A DNA stretch of 64,000 bases from Plasmopara viticola (Eukaryota; Oomycota; Peronosporomycetes; Peronosporales; Peronosporaceae), in assembly GCA_001695595.3 (NCBI GenBank), contig MBPM02000001.1, positions 1,054,001 to 1,118,000 on the forward strand, read 5' to 3'. The position numbers and the translations under genes were made by a program. Within the stretch, counting starts at the first letter, position 1; each line of letters starts with the position of its first letter. Shown here piece after piece: positions 1 through 12,505 of this stretch. Below the pieces are notes generated by a model that was given only the letters and a program-made list of their open reading frames with translations, did not search any database and was not told the DNA's origin.

Positions 1-631
1 GATTTAAGCAACCAATTTTATTGCGAGAGGGTAGCAAAGTGTTGTGCTATTGGGTTATGCTATCAACATCAGAACACTCTCGAGCAGGATGGTCGATGGA
101 GATGGCACTGTGCATTTAATAAGAAAACTTCCAGAGATTTTTTTGGATAGCGGGGAGCTCGGTAAGCTTAATGCTTGAGATAAATGCATGTAAGAGCGTA
201 CTTTATAGTCTTCCTATGCATCAAATCAACGCCGGTGAATAGTGTTCAGATTCGCAGGTATTACCATATACCATACTTGCGAGTTAATTTGACGCTTGAC
301 CACCCAGTGCCGAGACATCTTAAGTTAAGCACCGAATCGCCTGAGAGCTATAGGAGTCTTCTCCTCATGTGGCCATTTGGAAGTGTCACATTCCAGCCTC
401 AAGGACAATATAGCATGAAGACATAGGAGCCAAGTCACAGCGAACGTAACATGTGGAGTTGGATGCGTTATCAACACAATCGAAGCAGAAACTAGCCACC
501 CGTGATTGGTATCTTTTCTTACCGGCAAAGGCCATCATCGTGATCGTTATGCCGAAACAGCGGTCGAGGGCAGGAGTGTCATACCAGCGAGCATTTGAAA
601 CGAGCGCCGCTCATGCTGTGCATCAGTCACG
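1..631. other. Non-coding stretch, nothing recognised
   Basis: Short open frames here show no family motif, signal peptide or splice-linked continuation. No repeat shared with the rest of the window was spotted. Confidence 0.4.
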
Positions 632-1051
632 TGTAACATAGTCGTGGAGAAAGATAAGAAAGGTTGGCCGTCGGGCGAGGCTGAGGCGCGGGCGGGTTTA
701 AGTCACAGAAGAGGAGGAGTGTTCGTTGTTCCAAGCAAATTGATAAGTGACATTAATTTGAGAGCTTTTACGAATTATTTCTTGCTACATTCTAACTGAT
801 TGCTCTCACCCATCTACTGCTACCATCTTAAAAGCTATATCACTCTTCTTTATGTCATCTGGCTTTTTACACATCCTGGATTTGGTCTCTTGGTTCCCAA
901 TGATTATGGAACATCTCCAACTGTCTTCTGATTGGAAACGGTAAAATCGTCTATACCTTTGGATAGTACTAATGCATATGTACTTTGGAAACATATGCAT
1001 TATTTTGCGTAAAAGCCATTACCGGCGAAACTGCCGGTGGCTACGGTTACC
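632..1051 (-). mobile_element. Solo LTR of the window's Ty3/gypsy family
   Basis: Read on the minus strand, this stretch follows the same order of sequence blocks as the two LTRs of the gypsy element at 42.6-48.7 kb. It has TGTAACATAGTCG at the inner-end side, the tract around TATATCACTCTTCTTTA, then TAGTACTAATGCATATGTA, then a GC-rich ACCGGC/GCCGGT tract near the other end. Length (about 420 bp) matches the 425 and 447 bp LTRs. No retroviral-type coding sequence adjoins it, so it is most simply a solo LTR left by recombination between LTRs, later diverged by point changes. The far boundary near 1051 is blurred because the terminal bases are mutated. Similarity was judged by eye. Confidence 0.72.
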
Positions 1052-2103
1052 TCACATCTCGACAAATGCACTGTAACAACCGGATACAGAACAAAGCACA
1101 TCTCAAAAGTACATTGCCTGTTATCATGACGTCCAGATCTGCTCTCAAAGCATCACGTCTGGCGTTGCGTTCACACCAAGGCCATGACCGCCACTCTTCC
1201 TAGACAAAATATTTTCGCTACGCGTGCTTTCCGTATCAAATGGTGTGATGAGAGCTGTTGAGTCTGTCACTCTGCGGAAGATTAAGAGGCTCTTGAATTA
1301 CAAGTGGCGCTGGAAGTGTATCTGATCGTAGCCATTCCTCGATTTGTAGATGCCCTTCCAATGCTTTTTCTCAAGTCGCGCTCGAATTTTTTAAATATAT
1401 TTTTCACTCAAAGCTATTCTTCACGACAATTCTAGAAGCTTTGACAGCAGGATACGTCTTGTGGCGCTTGCACAAAAATAGTCATACCTCCACGAGCAGC
1501 ACATGACTTCGTATTCTCAAGATTCCCGTTCCAAATTTGTCCCTATTACATTATTCGATGCCTTAACTTTCGACAATAATTTGTTCTGTTCTGCGCAAAA
1601 CGCTCGCGCGCACACGTACATAGCAACCATCAGTCAAGTTATCTCGTCCTTCTAGACAGGTCGCAGTTGCGCAATCTTGAGTGATGACGACTCTGCTCTT
1701 GCTTTAAGATCTAAGTCATTATTAGTATCAGCACCACACCTAGCAAAGCAGGTCCATTCTGTTTGTCAATCGTGCAACGTGTCGCTTGCATTTACTGCTG
1801 CCTGTCTTGTTTTACTTCAATAATGCACCAATGTCAGTCAAAATGCACAAGCGTCACGTTTGAAAACACACTAAATGCCTGGAGAAATTTGCAAGGCGAA
1901 AAGTTAAATTCTGCAATAATTTCTTTTTAAGAAGCGATAAAATGCTGGGCGGCCACAGATACGTCCTGTCTATCTTTCTAGTCACCCACAGACGCAATCG
2001 AGCCACAACTAATTGTATAATCATTCATTTGAGACGCTGAGATGCTGTACGGACAAAACTTCGTCCTTACTATATTTTTTGACGTACACAGATGCAATAG
2101 AAC
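1052..2103. other. Non-coding stretch upstream of duplicated block 1
   Basis: No gene is supported. Sequence is AT-rich with short frames only. Parts may belong to the duplicated upstream block of the EER-WY gene, but clear matches to the other copies begin near 2100. Confidence 0.35.
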
Positions 2104-2402
2104 CACACGCGGCCGCGGGTGACGACAATTCTACGAGCATCGCTGCTAAATCTTGTTTCTGTAACCTTCGATTCACAATCTTTGTTCTGCCTCCAGTCTT
2201 GTACACACATACAGAGCAGACAAACAGTCATTTTTTATACACAGACGCACTAGCTTGGTCACATTTGTTGTTGCTGTCGCTATTTTCACCGCGCCCTAAC
2301 GTCTGCATTATGCCAAGTCCTCACGTCTGGCGATGTTGCCGTGCCACCTAGCGGCAAATTTTACTGATAAACGGCATGTACGTAGCAGTAGAAGACGTAT
2401 CG
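2104..2402 (+). repeat. Three-copy upstream repeat R, copy 1
   Basis: This stretch matches 36977-37268 (inverted) and 49212-49490 (direct). Shared landmarks in order are a GCGGCCGC core, a tract ending in CTCCAGTCTTG, a run rich in ACACATACAGAGCAGACAAA, and a TGTTGCCGT/CCACCTAG tract. Each of the three copies lies 1.6-2.4 kb upstream of one of the three EER-WY genes, in the same orientation relative to the gene. It may be an old transposon piece carried along in the duplication. A 112-codon frame runs through it, but no family is recognised. Confidence 0.65.
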
Positions 2403-2824
2403 TATTTTAGACCCATTTCTTGAGCGGAGATCGTCGTGTTTCTTTGGCAAGCAAGCAGTAGGGGATCGTGTACATAACACTTTGCAATAATTTATGCTCG
2501 CCATTAATCCAATACACTAGCTAATCTAAATAATGTAGCTAGCTAAGCTGGGCCATGAGTTTTTAACGTTCCTATAGAAGAAGAGAGACAGTTTGTTTGG
2601 TCATGCTGATAAGCGAAACGAGTCGTTGGTTCCCACACCGATCCTTATCTCTTCTCGTTGGCAAATTTACGGAATTTTGGCCTTATTAAGCTCACTACGC
2701 ACAGGCTGGTGAGTTTACAATAAGAAGATTTTCGTTACGCGAATGACTATATTGGGTCGATTCTAACGCGGCTAATAGCTTTTGCTCAGACACTGAACTC
2801 AAAGCTTTTGTAAAAACGTAATCA

Positions 2825-3810
2825 ACCATCACTTGGCGAGATGTCTTCATCACCGCGCAATTCATTCTAGTTCGAATTAATCATGTCCGACTTGCATGCC
2901 AAAGCTTACGAAATGACCTCGAATACACAATAATGAAGCAGCACTCGAGTGGTGCTGAAGGTCACCTCTTCCGACACTTTGACACACCGTAAACGTCGAC
3001 TACCTCTACTACAAAATTAAGTCGATTAACATATTTTCGCTTTAGTAAGTGAGGCCTACCTGTAGAAACAACTGCAAGATCATTCTTTATGGATTGTCAC
3101 GCCTGCTTAATATTCCAGCTACAAAAAGTACAATACCAGCAAATTTTTAGCCAGCCAATGAATTTGTTCTCGTGGCTGAGGACAGCATTCTCTGGCTTTC
3201 GAACCACCAGTGACGCAAGGGGGTTGGCATTGCTACTTTCCCTTCTTCCTCGACAAGCAGCTGAGCCATTTAAGCTGTGCCATCTGGCCAGATTGACGCT
3301 CAACATCAGCAATACATTCTCCGCCAAGTCCATTGGCGTGATGTAATAAGCCTTAAGTTTTGCGCCGCATCCATATCTCTTGTCTTGCCATCGCTATTAA
3401 ATGCAATCCTTTATCACGTTTTACGCCTCGTATTTGCAATACCGTTCTCCCGTGAATTTCACTATTTTAAAATCGCCTTTGTGTAAATTCTAAGCCGTTC
3501 GATTTCACTAATACTGTCGTGAGCCGCGCCACCAACGCTACGTTTCGCATACAGATTTGCATCGTCAGGACATCAAAATCCCGTCTTTCCAGCCCAACTT
3601 CACGGTCTGCGATCCGCGTATCAACCTTAGTACTTCATTTAAATTTGGACCGTACCCACTGACCATCATAGCTTTCCAATTTCTCGCTCCCATGTCTTCG
3701 AATATGTATCTTTTTAACCTGGTGATACTGACTCTATCGCTCTGTGAACTCTATAGCTCTTATAATTGTAGAAAGTGCCTCACTTATCGTATCAGAAAGC
3801 CTTGCTTGTA
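2825..3810 (+). repeat. Duplicated upstream block of EER-WY copy 1
   Basis: Several segments here match the region 50115-51010 upstream of EER-WY copy 3, in the same order: the tract around TCGAATTAATCATGTCCGAC, the run AATAATGAAGCAGCACTC, a CTACAAAAAGTACAATACC motif near 3119, and a CTTTTTAACCTGGTGATACTG motif near 3711. The segment 3115-3260 also matches 36535-36680 upstream of copy 2. Nothing in the block looks coding. It is non-coding flank duplicated together with the gene. Confidence 0.68.
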
Positions 3811-3969
3811 ATCCGTCTTTATTGCAACAGCTCCGTCTCTAAGTCAAGTGCGAGAAAGCACCGTAACTTTATAAAACTCGTCAATTGATTGGTTCTTAGA
3901 TACTGTCTCAAAAGATCCGATGCTATTGCATCACTCGTCAATACACTGGCAGAATCACGAAGGGTGATC

Positions 3970-5790
3970 ATGTGGGTGCTCGCTTTAGTAGCTATTTGCC
4001 ATGTTGGAATCAGCGCTTCTTTCGCCTCTAATTCAAGCGCGATACGAAATGAGGTACAGAGTCCTGAGCCCGTTGTCGAGCCAGCGGACACGGGCAACGC
4101 CCGTAAACCATCAAAACATGTAGCTGCACCTGGAAACGACGCATTCGACGTTGCAGACATGAACGAGCAAGAAAGAGGCAAATGGGACGTTGCTCTTCAC
4201 GTCTCGGATCGTGATTGGCACCCAGCCCGTGCTTTTCAGGCTATGGAAGTCATCAAAACTCGCACCGATCTTGTGGAAAACACCGAATTTATTGCATGGA
4301 TTGGTCACTTGATGAAGTTTTTGGAGGAAGGAGGCGACTTCAGCTCTGGTACTCTCGTCGAGTTAATAGAGAAAGATCGAACGCCCGAGGAGTTGATGCC
4401 GCTGTATATCTGGCTTCGAAAATTTTCACACTTGGCTGCCTTTGCCGATCAGAGATTGTCGGAATTTGCTTCGGTTCCACAATACAATATGCTCGTGATT
4501 TCATCACTTTTTGAACGCCATGCGAGCCCCGAGGAACTTTTTCGAGTCTTGAAAATCCGAGATAAAATTAGTCTTACTGGCTTTGCCAACTTTGACGTTT
4601 ATTTCAAGCAATGGTTTGAGTATATCACGCTGTACCGAACTGTCGCCCCATACGATGAGGAGAAGCTGTTTAATTTCTTGGTGGAAGAGGTGGAATCGTT
4701 ATTCTACAGAAAGTCGTCCTTACTACGTTCATTTAGACATGAAATGGTGGCGTCTCCCTCAGATTCAGTCTTGGAGAATCTGCGTCGTGAGGTTGCGTCT
4801 ACGTCACATCATAGCCTTATGTACCCCTCAACATCGAAGTCAGCCATAGATTTCTCGCGTCGTGTTGTGGTGAAGCTGTTTGATTTCATTCATGGCCCTG
4901 AGAATCCAATGAGCCTTGTGACAGACATGCATCGCTACTTGATCTTGAACCCCGAACTCAAACACATTGTCTTTGAGCAATGGGTGAAGTATACTCCGCA
5001 TCGCGTGTTTTGCAGTTTGCATCTTGAAGCGGAGATTGATCTCGATCGTTTCAATATTCCGCTCTTCAACGCATGGCTCGAATTCGTCAAGGTGTACAGT
5101 CGAAATCTGATTACAATATTTCCCGAAGTCCCTCACATCTACCTCGAATATCGACACTTACTGATTACAATGTTATCAAGCCCAGCCGTCGCGGAAAAGT
5201 TCCAGTCGAAAAAATTTGTTCAGATGCTTGATCGTGGGAAAATCACGTATGTCACGGTGGACGACCACGACAATTTGGTGGAGCTCTTGAGGGTGCCCAA
5301 TCTTCTAAAGCAATGGCTGGATTTGGAAAAATCGCCTGCTGAGATTCTCGAAGGTATAAAGCTGGATGAACTGGAATTCGTCCCATTATCCGCGGTCAAG
5401 ATTGATTTACGTCGGGCCGAAAAGCTTCCTCGTGCGACGAGGGACAATGTCATGTCTGCAGACGTCACGTTCATGGCGTGGCTCTCCTACACCACTTGGT
5501 ATATGCGTAGCAATCCGTCCTTTTCTGTAGAAGAGCTGCATCGTTTGTGGAGCGCATCGCATTATGTTGAAAAACTAGTGACAGTGTTTGCATGGATTCG
5601 AGTTTTTCCCGATATGGAAGATCTTGCAGCCACTTTGCTTAAGCGCATGTTTTTCGATCCCAGAATAGGGGAGGACGCTATCCGGGCGGCCAACTTCTTT
5701 AATAAAGAAGATTGGGACTTTTTATTCCGTGAAAGGCACCCGCGAAAGCGAGCCAAGTTACTTCATGATCCAATATTTTTAGGACAGTAA
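3970..5790 (+). CDS. Secreted EER-WY effector-like protein, copy 1
   Basis: The product is a predicted 606-residue secreted protein. The open frame extends 27 codons upstream, but only from a TTG; the ATG at 3970 opens a typical signal peptide (residues 1 to about 19, MWVLALVAICHVGISASFA) and aligns with the start of both paralogs. The mature part has no RXLR. A degenerate EER-like EQER lies at 66-69. The rest is helical with evenly spaced Trp: FIAWI at 110, YIWL at 148, QWFEYITLY at 215, FEQW at 338, FNAWL at 369, KQWL at 449, FMAWL at 504 and TTWY at 510, the pattern of tandem WY modules in oomycete effectors. Such proteins are normally delivered into plant cells; that role is inferred here. 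Unlike copies 2 and 3 it ends in a basic tail (RKRAK at about 592-596). Single exon. The 3' flank resembles that of copy 3. Confidence 0.85.
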   Translation: MWVLALVAICHVGISASFASNSSAIRNEVQSPEPVVEPADTGNARKPSKHVAAPGNDAFDVADMNEQERGKWDVALHVSDRDWHPARAFQAMEVIKTRTDLVENTEFIAWIGHLMKFLEEGGDFSSGTLVELIEKDRTPEELMPLYIWLRKFSHLAAFADQRLSEFASVPQYNMLVISSLFERHASPEELFRVLKIRDKISLTGFANFDVYFKQWFEYITLYRTVAPYDEEKLFNFLVEEVESLFYRKSSLLRSFRHEMVASPSDSVLENLRREVASTSHHSLMYPSTSKSAIDFSRRVVVKLFDFIHGPENPMSLVTDMHRYLILNPELKHIVFEQWVKYTPHRVFCSLHLEAEIDLDRFNIPLFNAWLEFVKVYSRNLITIFPEVPHIYLEYRHLLITMLSSPAVAEKFQSKKFVQMLDRGKITYVTVDDHDNLVELLRVPNLLKQWLDLEKSPAEILEGIKLDELEFVPLSAVKIDLRRAEKLPRATRDNVMSADVTFMAWLSYTTWYMRSNPSFSVEELHRLWSASHYVEKLVTVFAWIRVFPDMEDLAATLLKRMFFDPRIGEDAIRAANFFNKEDWDFLFRERHPRKRAKLLHDPIFLGQ

Positions 5791-8700
5791 ATTCTGCAGG
5801 CTATAATGTCATGAGTGTTTAGCCATTTTTTATTCCGGATGGTGTTAGGTTGTATAACAGCCTGTGTTAATGTTTGCGATTTAATCTTCATTATTAAGTT
5901 GTGAGCATGTGGCGCATATTACGACCAAGTGATTGGCAACCTTCGTTTGCTTTACGTACTTTATTGTATTGCGCTTGTTGGCTTACGATACGGCAATAGC
6001 CACGCAAGCTCCAGCTTATGCATAACTGTATTTACCTAAGTGAATTAAAGGAATACGAGATGGTTTGAGCCAGATGGAAGACTTGGCCGTAAGTTCAGAT
6101 CACGATAAAACGTAATCGAGCAACTCGTTAGTCAACAACTCAGGTCGTCATACTAACGCGTCGAATCGAATTTTACAATCGCTTTCTCATCTCGGGTTCC
6201 ATTATTGGTTGCTGCTTAATAAGATTATGTTACTCGCGTAAAACTACAGTTTACTTGATGCTGATTTTTTACAGATCCATAAGTCTGACAGACTTGCATT
6301 ATTAGCACCACGACTCGCCACTAAATCTATCCTCTCGTCAAAGGCATATCTTACGTCCGGCCCTGCACTCGGCGTTTGCATTCTTTTCAAATGAAATGCT
6401 GCTACTCCATTTCAAATCTACACCACGTCTCTAATTGTCGTAGTTAAAAAAGTTGCATTTTTGTCACTACACATTCGTGTTCAGCAACACAGCCGCAATT
6501 GCCACTATAATCTTTAAATCATTCTCTGTTCACCTGCAGCATCTATTTAAACGCTATGACTGACAAAACAAACGGTGGCTAGCCACTTTCTGCTTGCAGT
6601 AATTAGCAATGTCTACATCATTTCTCCCGTTTAGTACTTACTGCATCATTTTGTGTGCCAAAGTCCGTTTAAGGACATGCTTCATTGGTGAAATCAATTT
6701 ATAGCCACTTCCGCAATCAGCTCAGCGTGCGAGGGCAACATTAATGGCCACTTTATCCCTGACAATTGCAGTGAGAATCGCCTTCTCACATCTGTAAATG
6801 TTGGTGCGGCAAAAAAATCGGGATACGAATCAAATTGGGCCTGAGGCGGAGTTGTACGCGTGATCAACACCTCAAAACGCGTTTAAGTCGGAATCTAGCG
6901 AATAAGGCTTCCTTTGGATCACCACCCTTTAATATCATAGCTCTTTTGAGCAAATGCTCCACAAATGATTCAAATGCACACTCGCTTTCCTAAGATTTGA
7001 CAGTAAGTCAGAGTTGCTCAATAAATCAAGAGGTGGCATTCATATACTCTTCACTAATCAGCATGGCTAAATAAAGTGGTTCTTTGGCGACGAAATGCAC
7101 GTCGTGAATATATGATAAAACCCCTCAAATCTAGACTGCACACGAACACCGCTATACTCGTGCTGATGTTGACAACCGTCAAGCCAACGATAAAGTCAAG
7201 GCTTATAAAATCTCAGCAGCTTGCAAATATTGACAGACTTTGTGAAAGAGCCGACATGCGAGTCGTTTAAGGTCTCATATGTCCTTGCATACTTGGCTAC
7301 CCAATCGTACATGAGAGACAACAATATCTTTTTCAAGTAAACGTTATCTCTCAAATGAGATCCCGTACTGAGGGCTCTACGTTAATATGTTTTTTGCTTG
7401 ACTGTATACTTCATTTACTGATTAATCCAATTCATAATCTAAAATGCGCATTAAGGTGCATTGCCAGCAAGCAATGCGCCTTAAGCAAATCGAGCCTATC
7501 CGGCTTGTTAACAGTGCAAAAGTTAAATTCGTCAAGAAATGACATTCAACTTGCCACTTTATTAGACATGTAAGCGTATTTATGGTGTCTTCAACAAAGA
7601 CTGGTTTCAAAAGACCACAAAAAGTTTATATGCCACAAGGTGCAGTTGGAAACTCTCAACTTATAGAGATGCCTGTCATAAAATTGAATTGGTTTTCGGA
7701 GCCAAACACTGCTTGTTACGGCAGTTGGAACCGAAGAGACAGTGTGACGTCGATGAAGCATTATTTTGTGCAAAGAGCAAGGCTGTATTGGTATGGAAAG
7801 TAAAGTCCTTTTACTTCACACAGGCATTCTGTGTTAAGAATCGGAATGGCGAATACGCACTTATGATAAGCTTAATACAGCACTCATCTTAAAATAGACG
7901 TTAGTTTTTAGACAGTGCGGGCTGCAAAACTTGTACAGTGTATCCGCTTAGTCGACGAGTGTATCAACTCCTCATGGGAAAGAGTACTATACAATTTACC
8001 GCTATCGCTATGCTCTGATTGTGATAAGTCACGCTGAAACTTTCTTGCGCAAATTACGACAGTAATCTGGCTGATGACGCAATTGGTCGGGCCCTTTACA
8101 GCGTATAATTTGATGACGTTTTGTCCAAAGAGGAGCATTACACGAGGAGACGGATGCAAAATTCAAATTGTTTACGTGCGAGCGAGGCTCCAGTGCAGAT
8201 GGACGGATCATCTTTTCGCCAGCGAATTTCGGTTGAAAAAGTTTAGAATGATGTTGCCTGTAGGTACACCCCGTTAAGGTCTTAGTGGATTGGCCAGTTT
8301 CACTGAAATGGCAAGGCTCAAGGAAGTGGCTTGACCTTGCAAACTTTTCGACACATATGTGGTAATTATGCAAGAGTCGCAAATTGTTCTATTGCATCCA
8401 ATAAGACACAAAGTGGGCAAAATAAAAAATGGTTGACAAACGGCACCGATTCTAGCCTTGCAGGATCCAGAAATGTTCGCTTAATGTCGTATCACATTTT
8501 GCTATCGTCACTGCACCGCTGCAAGCAGATGTTATGTGACAAATGAAGCGACCGCTTACGATTTTCAACACCCTCCAATTGCTGAATCAAACATCGATTC
8601 AATGGCAAATAGAAACTTGCGATTAATTATACTTATCAACTTCAAGACTCACTAACTTGGCTTGTAAAAACTTATGACCGATACAAGCCATTTGTCGCAA

Positions 8701-11700
8701 AGCTTTACGACCTTATCAATTCATCTTGCAAAAAAGCGTCAAAACTAGATCTAGAGACCCCTTTGGGGTATGTATCCCATGGACTGTTTGAATAGCGATT
8801 TCTTGTAGTATACATAGATACCCTCTTAAAATGCCAGGGCAAAGCAAAATCATTGTGTCGGAGAAGCTTAGTACGTAGGCGACAAAATAGCTGGAGTCAA
8901 TAGTTTTTTTCAATGCATGATTGCCTAACAAATTAACACTACCATTCCATCGTTTGTTTTCAAAGACATATCGCAATTTGGATCAAGAGCAATATCTGTC
9001 TGTATGAAACATCATTGAAAAGGCGCTTGTAGACTTTCGGTGCGTTTTCGAAGCTTAAAACATACATTACCACACAAACAGCCTGAACAGTATACTTTTG
9101 GTCGAGCTTGCTTTGTCAATCGATTTACCTAATGTTGGGTTTTTAGATTGATTTGATACTTCCTTTAGCTTTTTCGGCATTTCATTGATCATAGAAATCG
9201 GGCCGTCCATGAGATAGATTGTCCTCTGCAGCAGCCAGTAAACAATACAGAGTCGGATATAAACTTCATTCTTCTTAATTACCTTTATGACGTTTGAGGG
9301 TAGGCTTATTTTGGCTGAGAGATAATCCTTGAACAAGTCCAATACTTATTTCCAAGCCTGTAAAGTCACCTTCCATACACATAGTGGTAATTTCCACGTC
9401 AATGTCACAGTACATTTCTTGCGCAATCATTCGTGATGCATTGTTCTTTCTCAGAAACAAAAGGAAAAATTCGATAAATATTCCTCCTAACTCCAATGTA
9501 TATACTTTTTGCGTATTCTCTTTAGTAAAGTTTATCATTTTGACATGGGTATTATCTGGCCTTCTAACCTACTACGTGCGATGATTCATAGATGCAAATT
9601 TGTTCGCTCTTGGAATCTTGATCTGGCAGCCAATATCTCAGTGGACACAAACGTAATCACTTGGTCCGATCGTTGATTTACCTCAGGCTTTATGTCCAAT
9701 TGTGTACTAGCATAATTAGTAGCTTTATTCAACAACTTGCCCGGTGATCCGATTGCAATCGTCGTAAATCCTAAGAAATGGATTTGATGATTACGGCACT
9801 AATAAAAGATTACGATATTTACTCGCGGATTAACTTTTGTGACAGCAACGCGGGGACGATACAAGTATATCAACGGCTTTTGTGGTAGCATTGCTTAAGT
9901 TCTACACCACTGAACTGCGCCGATAAGGACTGCTCCAGCGACTTATAGCTTTTTTGCGTGACTCAGCTTAAACCTAATACCAATTGCGTGCCCATCTCTA
10001 TATACTTCCTTATCAAGCGTTCGAATGTAAACAAAGAGGGGATTTACTTTGTTGTTGTACGACCACGTTTGCATCGGCTAAGCTTCTATGATCGACGTTC
10101 GAAAGCGATGAGCGATCGTCTGCGCCTCAGACGTCGCTGTAGTATCACTGCGGGCTAGCGTATATGGATTAATCTAGATGTGCGAATATGATCCCCACCG
10201 ACCTTAGCCGATATTTCGGACACGTGATTGAAGGACGCGAAAGATGCTTCCTATGGCGCTTCTCGTGCCTCTGGTTTTTAGAATTTGTTTTATGACTGCA
10301 TTAAAGAGTGTGCAATTTGGATCAGGTGCTCTTACACAAAGTCCGATCAAAACTTTGTGTGCACCCGCTTTGCAACAGCTTATTTACTGTTACAGAGGTC
10401 GCTCAATCAAGCAAAAATTGCCTAGACGATTTGCTTTATGATTATGACTTTCGCATTTTAAAAGCAGGTAAGAGATGATTTGAGATTATATTTACCACCA
10501 TGGTATGCACGGTGGAATACCTTCGCTTCATTCGGATCGGCTCCCCGCTCAGAAGCTGGTAAGTCTTTCGTCCGACATCAATAAAAGCGCTCGTCTCGAT
10601 CACATCGTTAGACTTGATCAAATTATCCGACTTAGTTGATAACCAGAGATGGGTCAACAACACTCCTGCCAATCGTTTCACGCATTTTTTAATTTATTGA
10701 GTATGGCACACTTGATAAATGGACTTCGATCGTGCTCGTTTAAGCGGCTCAAAGTGACTCATGTTTCTTCTCAATAGCTTTAAAATTGTTGCGATCGCTA
10801 CCTTGTTTTGGTATATCGGTCTACACCCCTTCAAAGACCCTCGTTCCTATGGAAGCAAAAGCTTCAATAACCGACTATTGGTTAGATCATTTCGAGCGGT
10901 TTGCACTTTCTAGCAGCTTGTCCGACCATGTCTTTATGAGATCGCATAAGATTGAAACAGTTAGAGAAATTGACCTCGCGTGCAAGTACAAACGCTTGGA
11001 GCAAACTACAAAAAGATTTTCTAAGTTTTTTTTTGGATACGCATCGGCTAAATTATAGTGCGAGTCTGGGACTTAATTCTCGTTACCGTCGACAAGCTCT
11101 TCCAGCGCTCTGTCGAACGGCGAATTTTTTTCATCTAGTAGCGTTCAGCTTATGCAGACACATCCACAATTTCTTCATCTTTGTGAAACTCACGGTTAAA
11201 TCCAGATGACCCGAGACACGCTCAGTTTTGTGGTGGAGTAGCTCTAGCAAAACTTAAAGGAAATTGATTACTCACTGCACTCCGGACAGGAGGAGGCATC
11301 GATAACCATGGTCGTTACCTGTGATATTGTAGGAATGGTAATACTCGCTTGGGGTCTCTTGATGTAGTGCTTCTTATATGGGACGCCTTGGCAAAGCGTA
11401 GGAATAGTGATAGGTCGACTTTCGGTAAGCTTCGTGGCTTGTTTAGGTGCCTATTCTTTACTTCTTCCAATAGCAGGGATTTGTTTGGAGGTCATTACTA
11501 AATTTCGATCCGACCTATGAAGCGCACGGTGCCTTGTATACCGTATATACTTCCACACTGTAATCGTAAGTGATTTTTCTTCTATGCTTTAGCGCTCTCT
11601 CACTCTCCATTTTTTTTTACTGTTTTTGTGACCTTCGCAACAGGACTGGTCGTCTAGAGACACACCTTGCTGAGTTAGCTTTTAGATGATGGCTAATCTA

Positions 11701-12505
11701 ACACGTAGGAAGAACACGGCTGACCTTATACGCGGGTAGATCGCGACTGATCTAGTACGCACTTATATCGCAGCTGGTATGCATAGTGAAGTGTTGCAAG
11801 TTAGCGAATGAGGTCATGCTATGCAATTGTGCACATAACTGATAAGGTGTTGAAACGGAACGAATTAATGACCCGGCAATGTTGATCGACTAGGTCAAAA
11901 TTTTCGAGAGATCGATGACCCAGTACCAAACTTTATTTATCAAATGGATTTAGTAAGAACAACCGATCTTAGTCATATTTAAAAATACTGCTTGTTGCGC
12001 ACACACGGGATCTTTGTTGTACACATTTCGGATATACCATCAAGCATTGAACCAGCAAAAATATGGTAGCCCAAGCAATTTCACCTTAAATTTGGCCCTT
12101 GGAAGTTTCCTCGAGTACAACCCGCGACAGTACGCATACCAGTCACAGACTGTGCATTCACGAGTTTTAGTCAACTCTACTGTCTACATTCCGAGTATCA
12201 CGCTTGAAGAATGCGAACGGCATGAAGCGTGTTGAGGGTGAAGTGTGCTTTGCATTGGAGATTCAAATCTTGTATACAAAAGCTAGCTAGTTACTCACGT
12301 TACACTCACATGAGATTTATCCAACCATTCTGGTAAAAGCTTTTTGAGCTCGGAACTTATCTTCGGGATCGTGCAAAATCCTTTACTCTTGCCAGTGATC
12401 ACGAAGACAGCAGTAAAGGACACGAATGGTTTGCGATTCAAGCGCGAACCCCGGGTTGCGATAAACAATACGATTTTTTTTCAAAGTATCCAATACCCTG
12501 TTGTT
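5791..12505. other. 6.7-kb gene-empty stretch
   Basis: Only short, unconvincing frames occur. The first 200-250 bp are related to the 3' flank of EER-WY copy 3 (the shared run TGTCATGAGTGTTTAGCCAT near 5808 and a CGTTTGCTTTACGTACTTTA run near 5943). The remainder shows no recognised protein, RNA gene or repeat shared with this window. Frames on the minus strand at 8.7-9.5 kb have no motif that could be assigned. Confidence 0.4.

Noticed and set aside
1020..1038. 6-bp perfect hairpin ACCGGC/GCCGGT as a possible terminator
   Set aside because: It lies inside the solo LTR at the position of the conserved GCCGGT tract; bacterial-type terminators are not expected in this genome.
3889..3969. 27-residue extension of EER-WY copy 1
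   Set aside because: It begins with TTG and would bury the signal peptide. The ATG at 3970 aligns with the starts of the paralogs.
8716..9538. Consecutive minus-strand frames that might be a transposon pol relic
   Set aside because: No RT, RNase H, integrase or transposase motif could be identified in any frame, and no terminal repeats were found.
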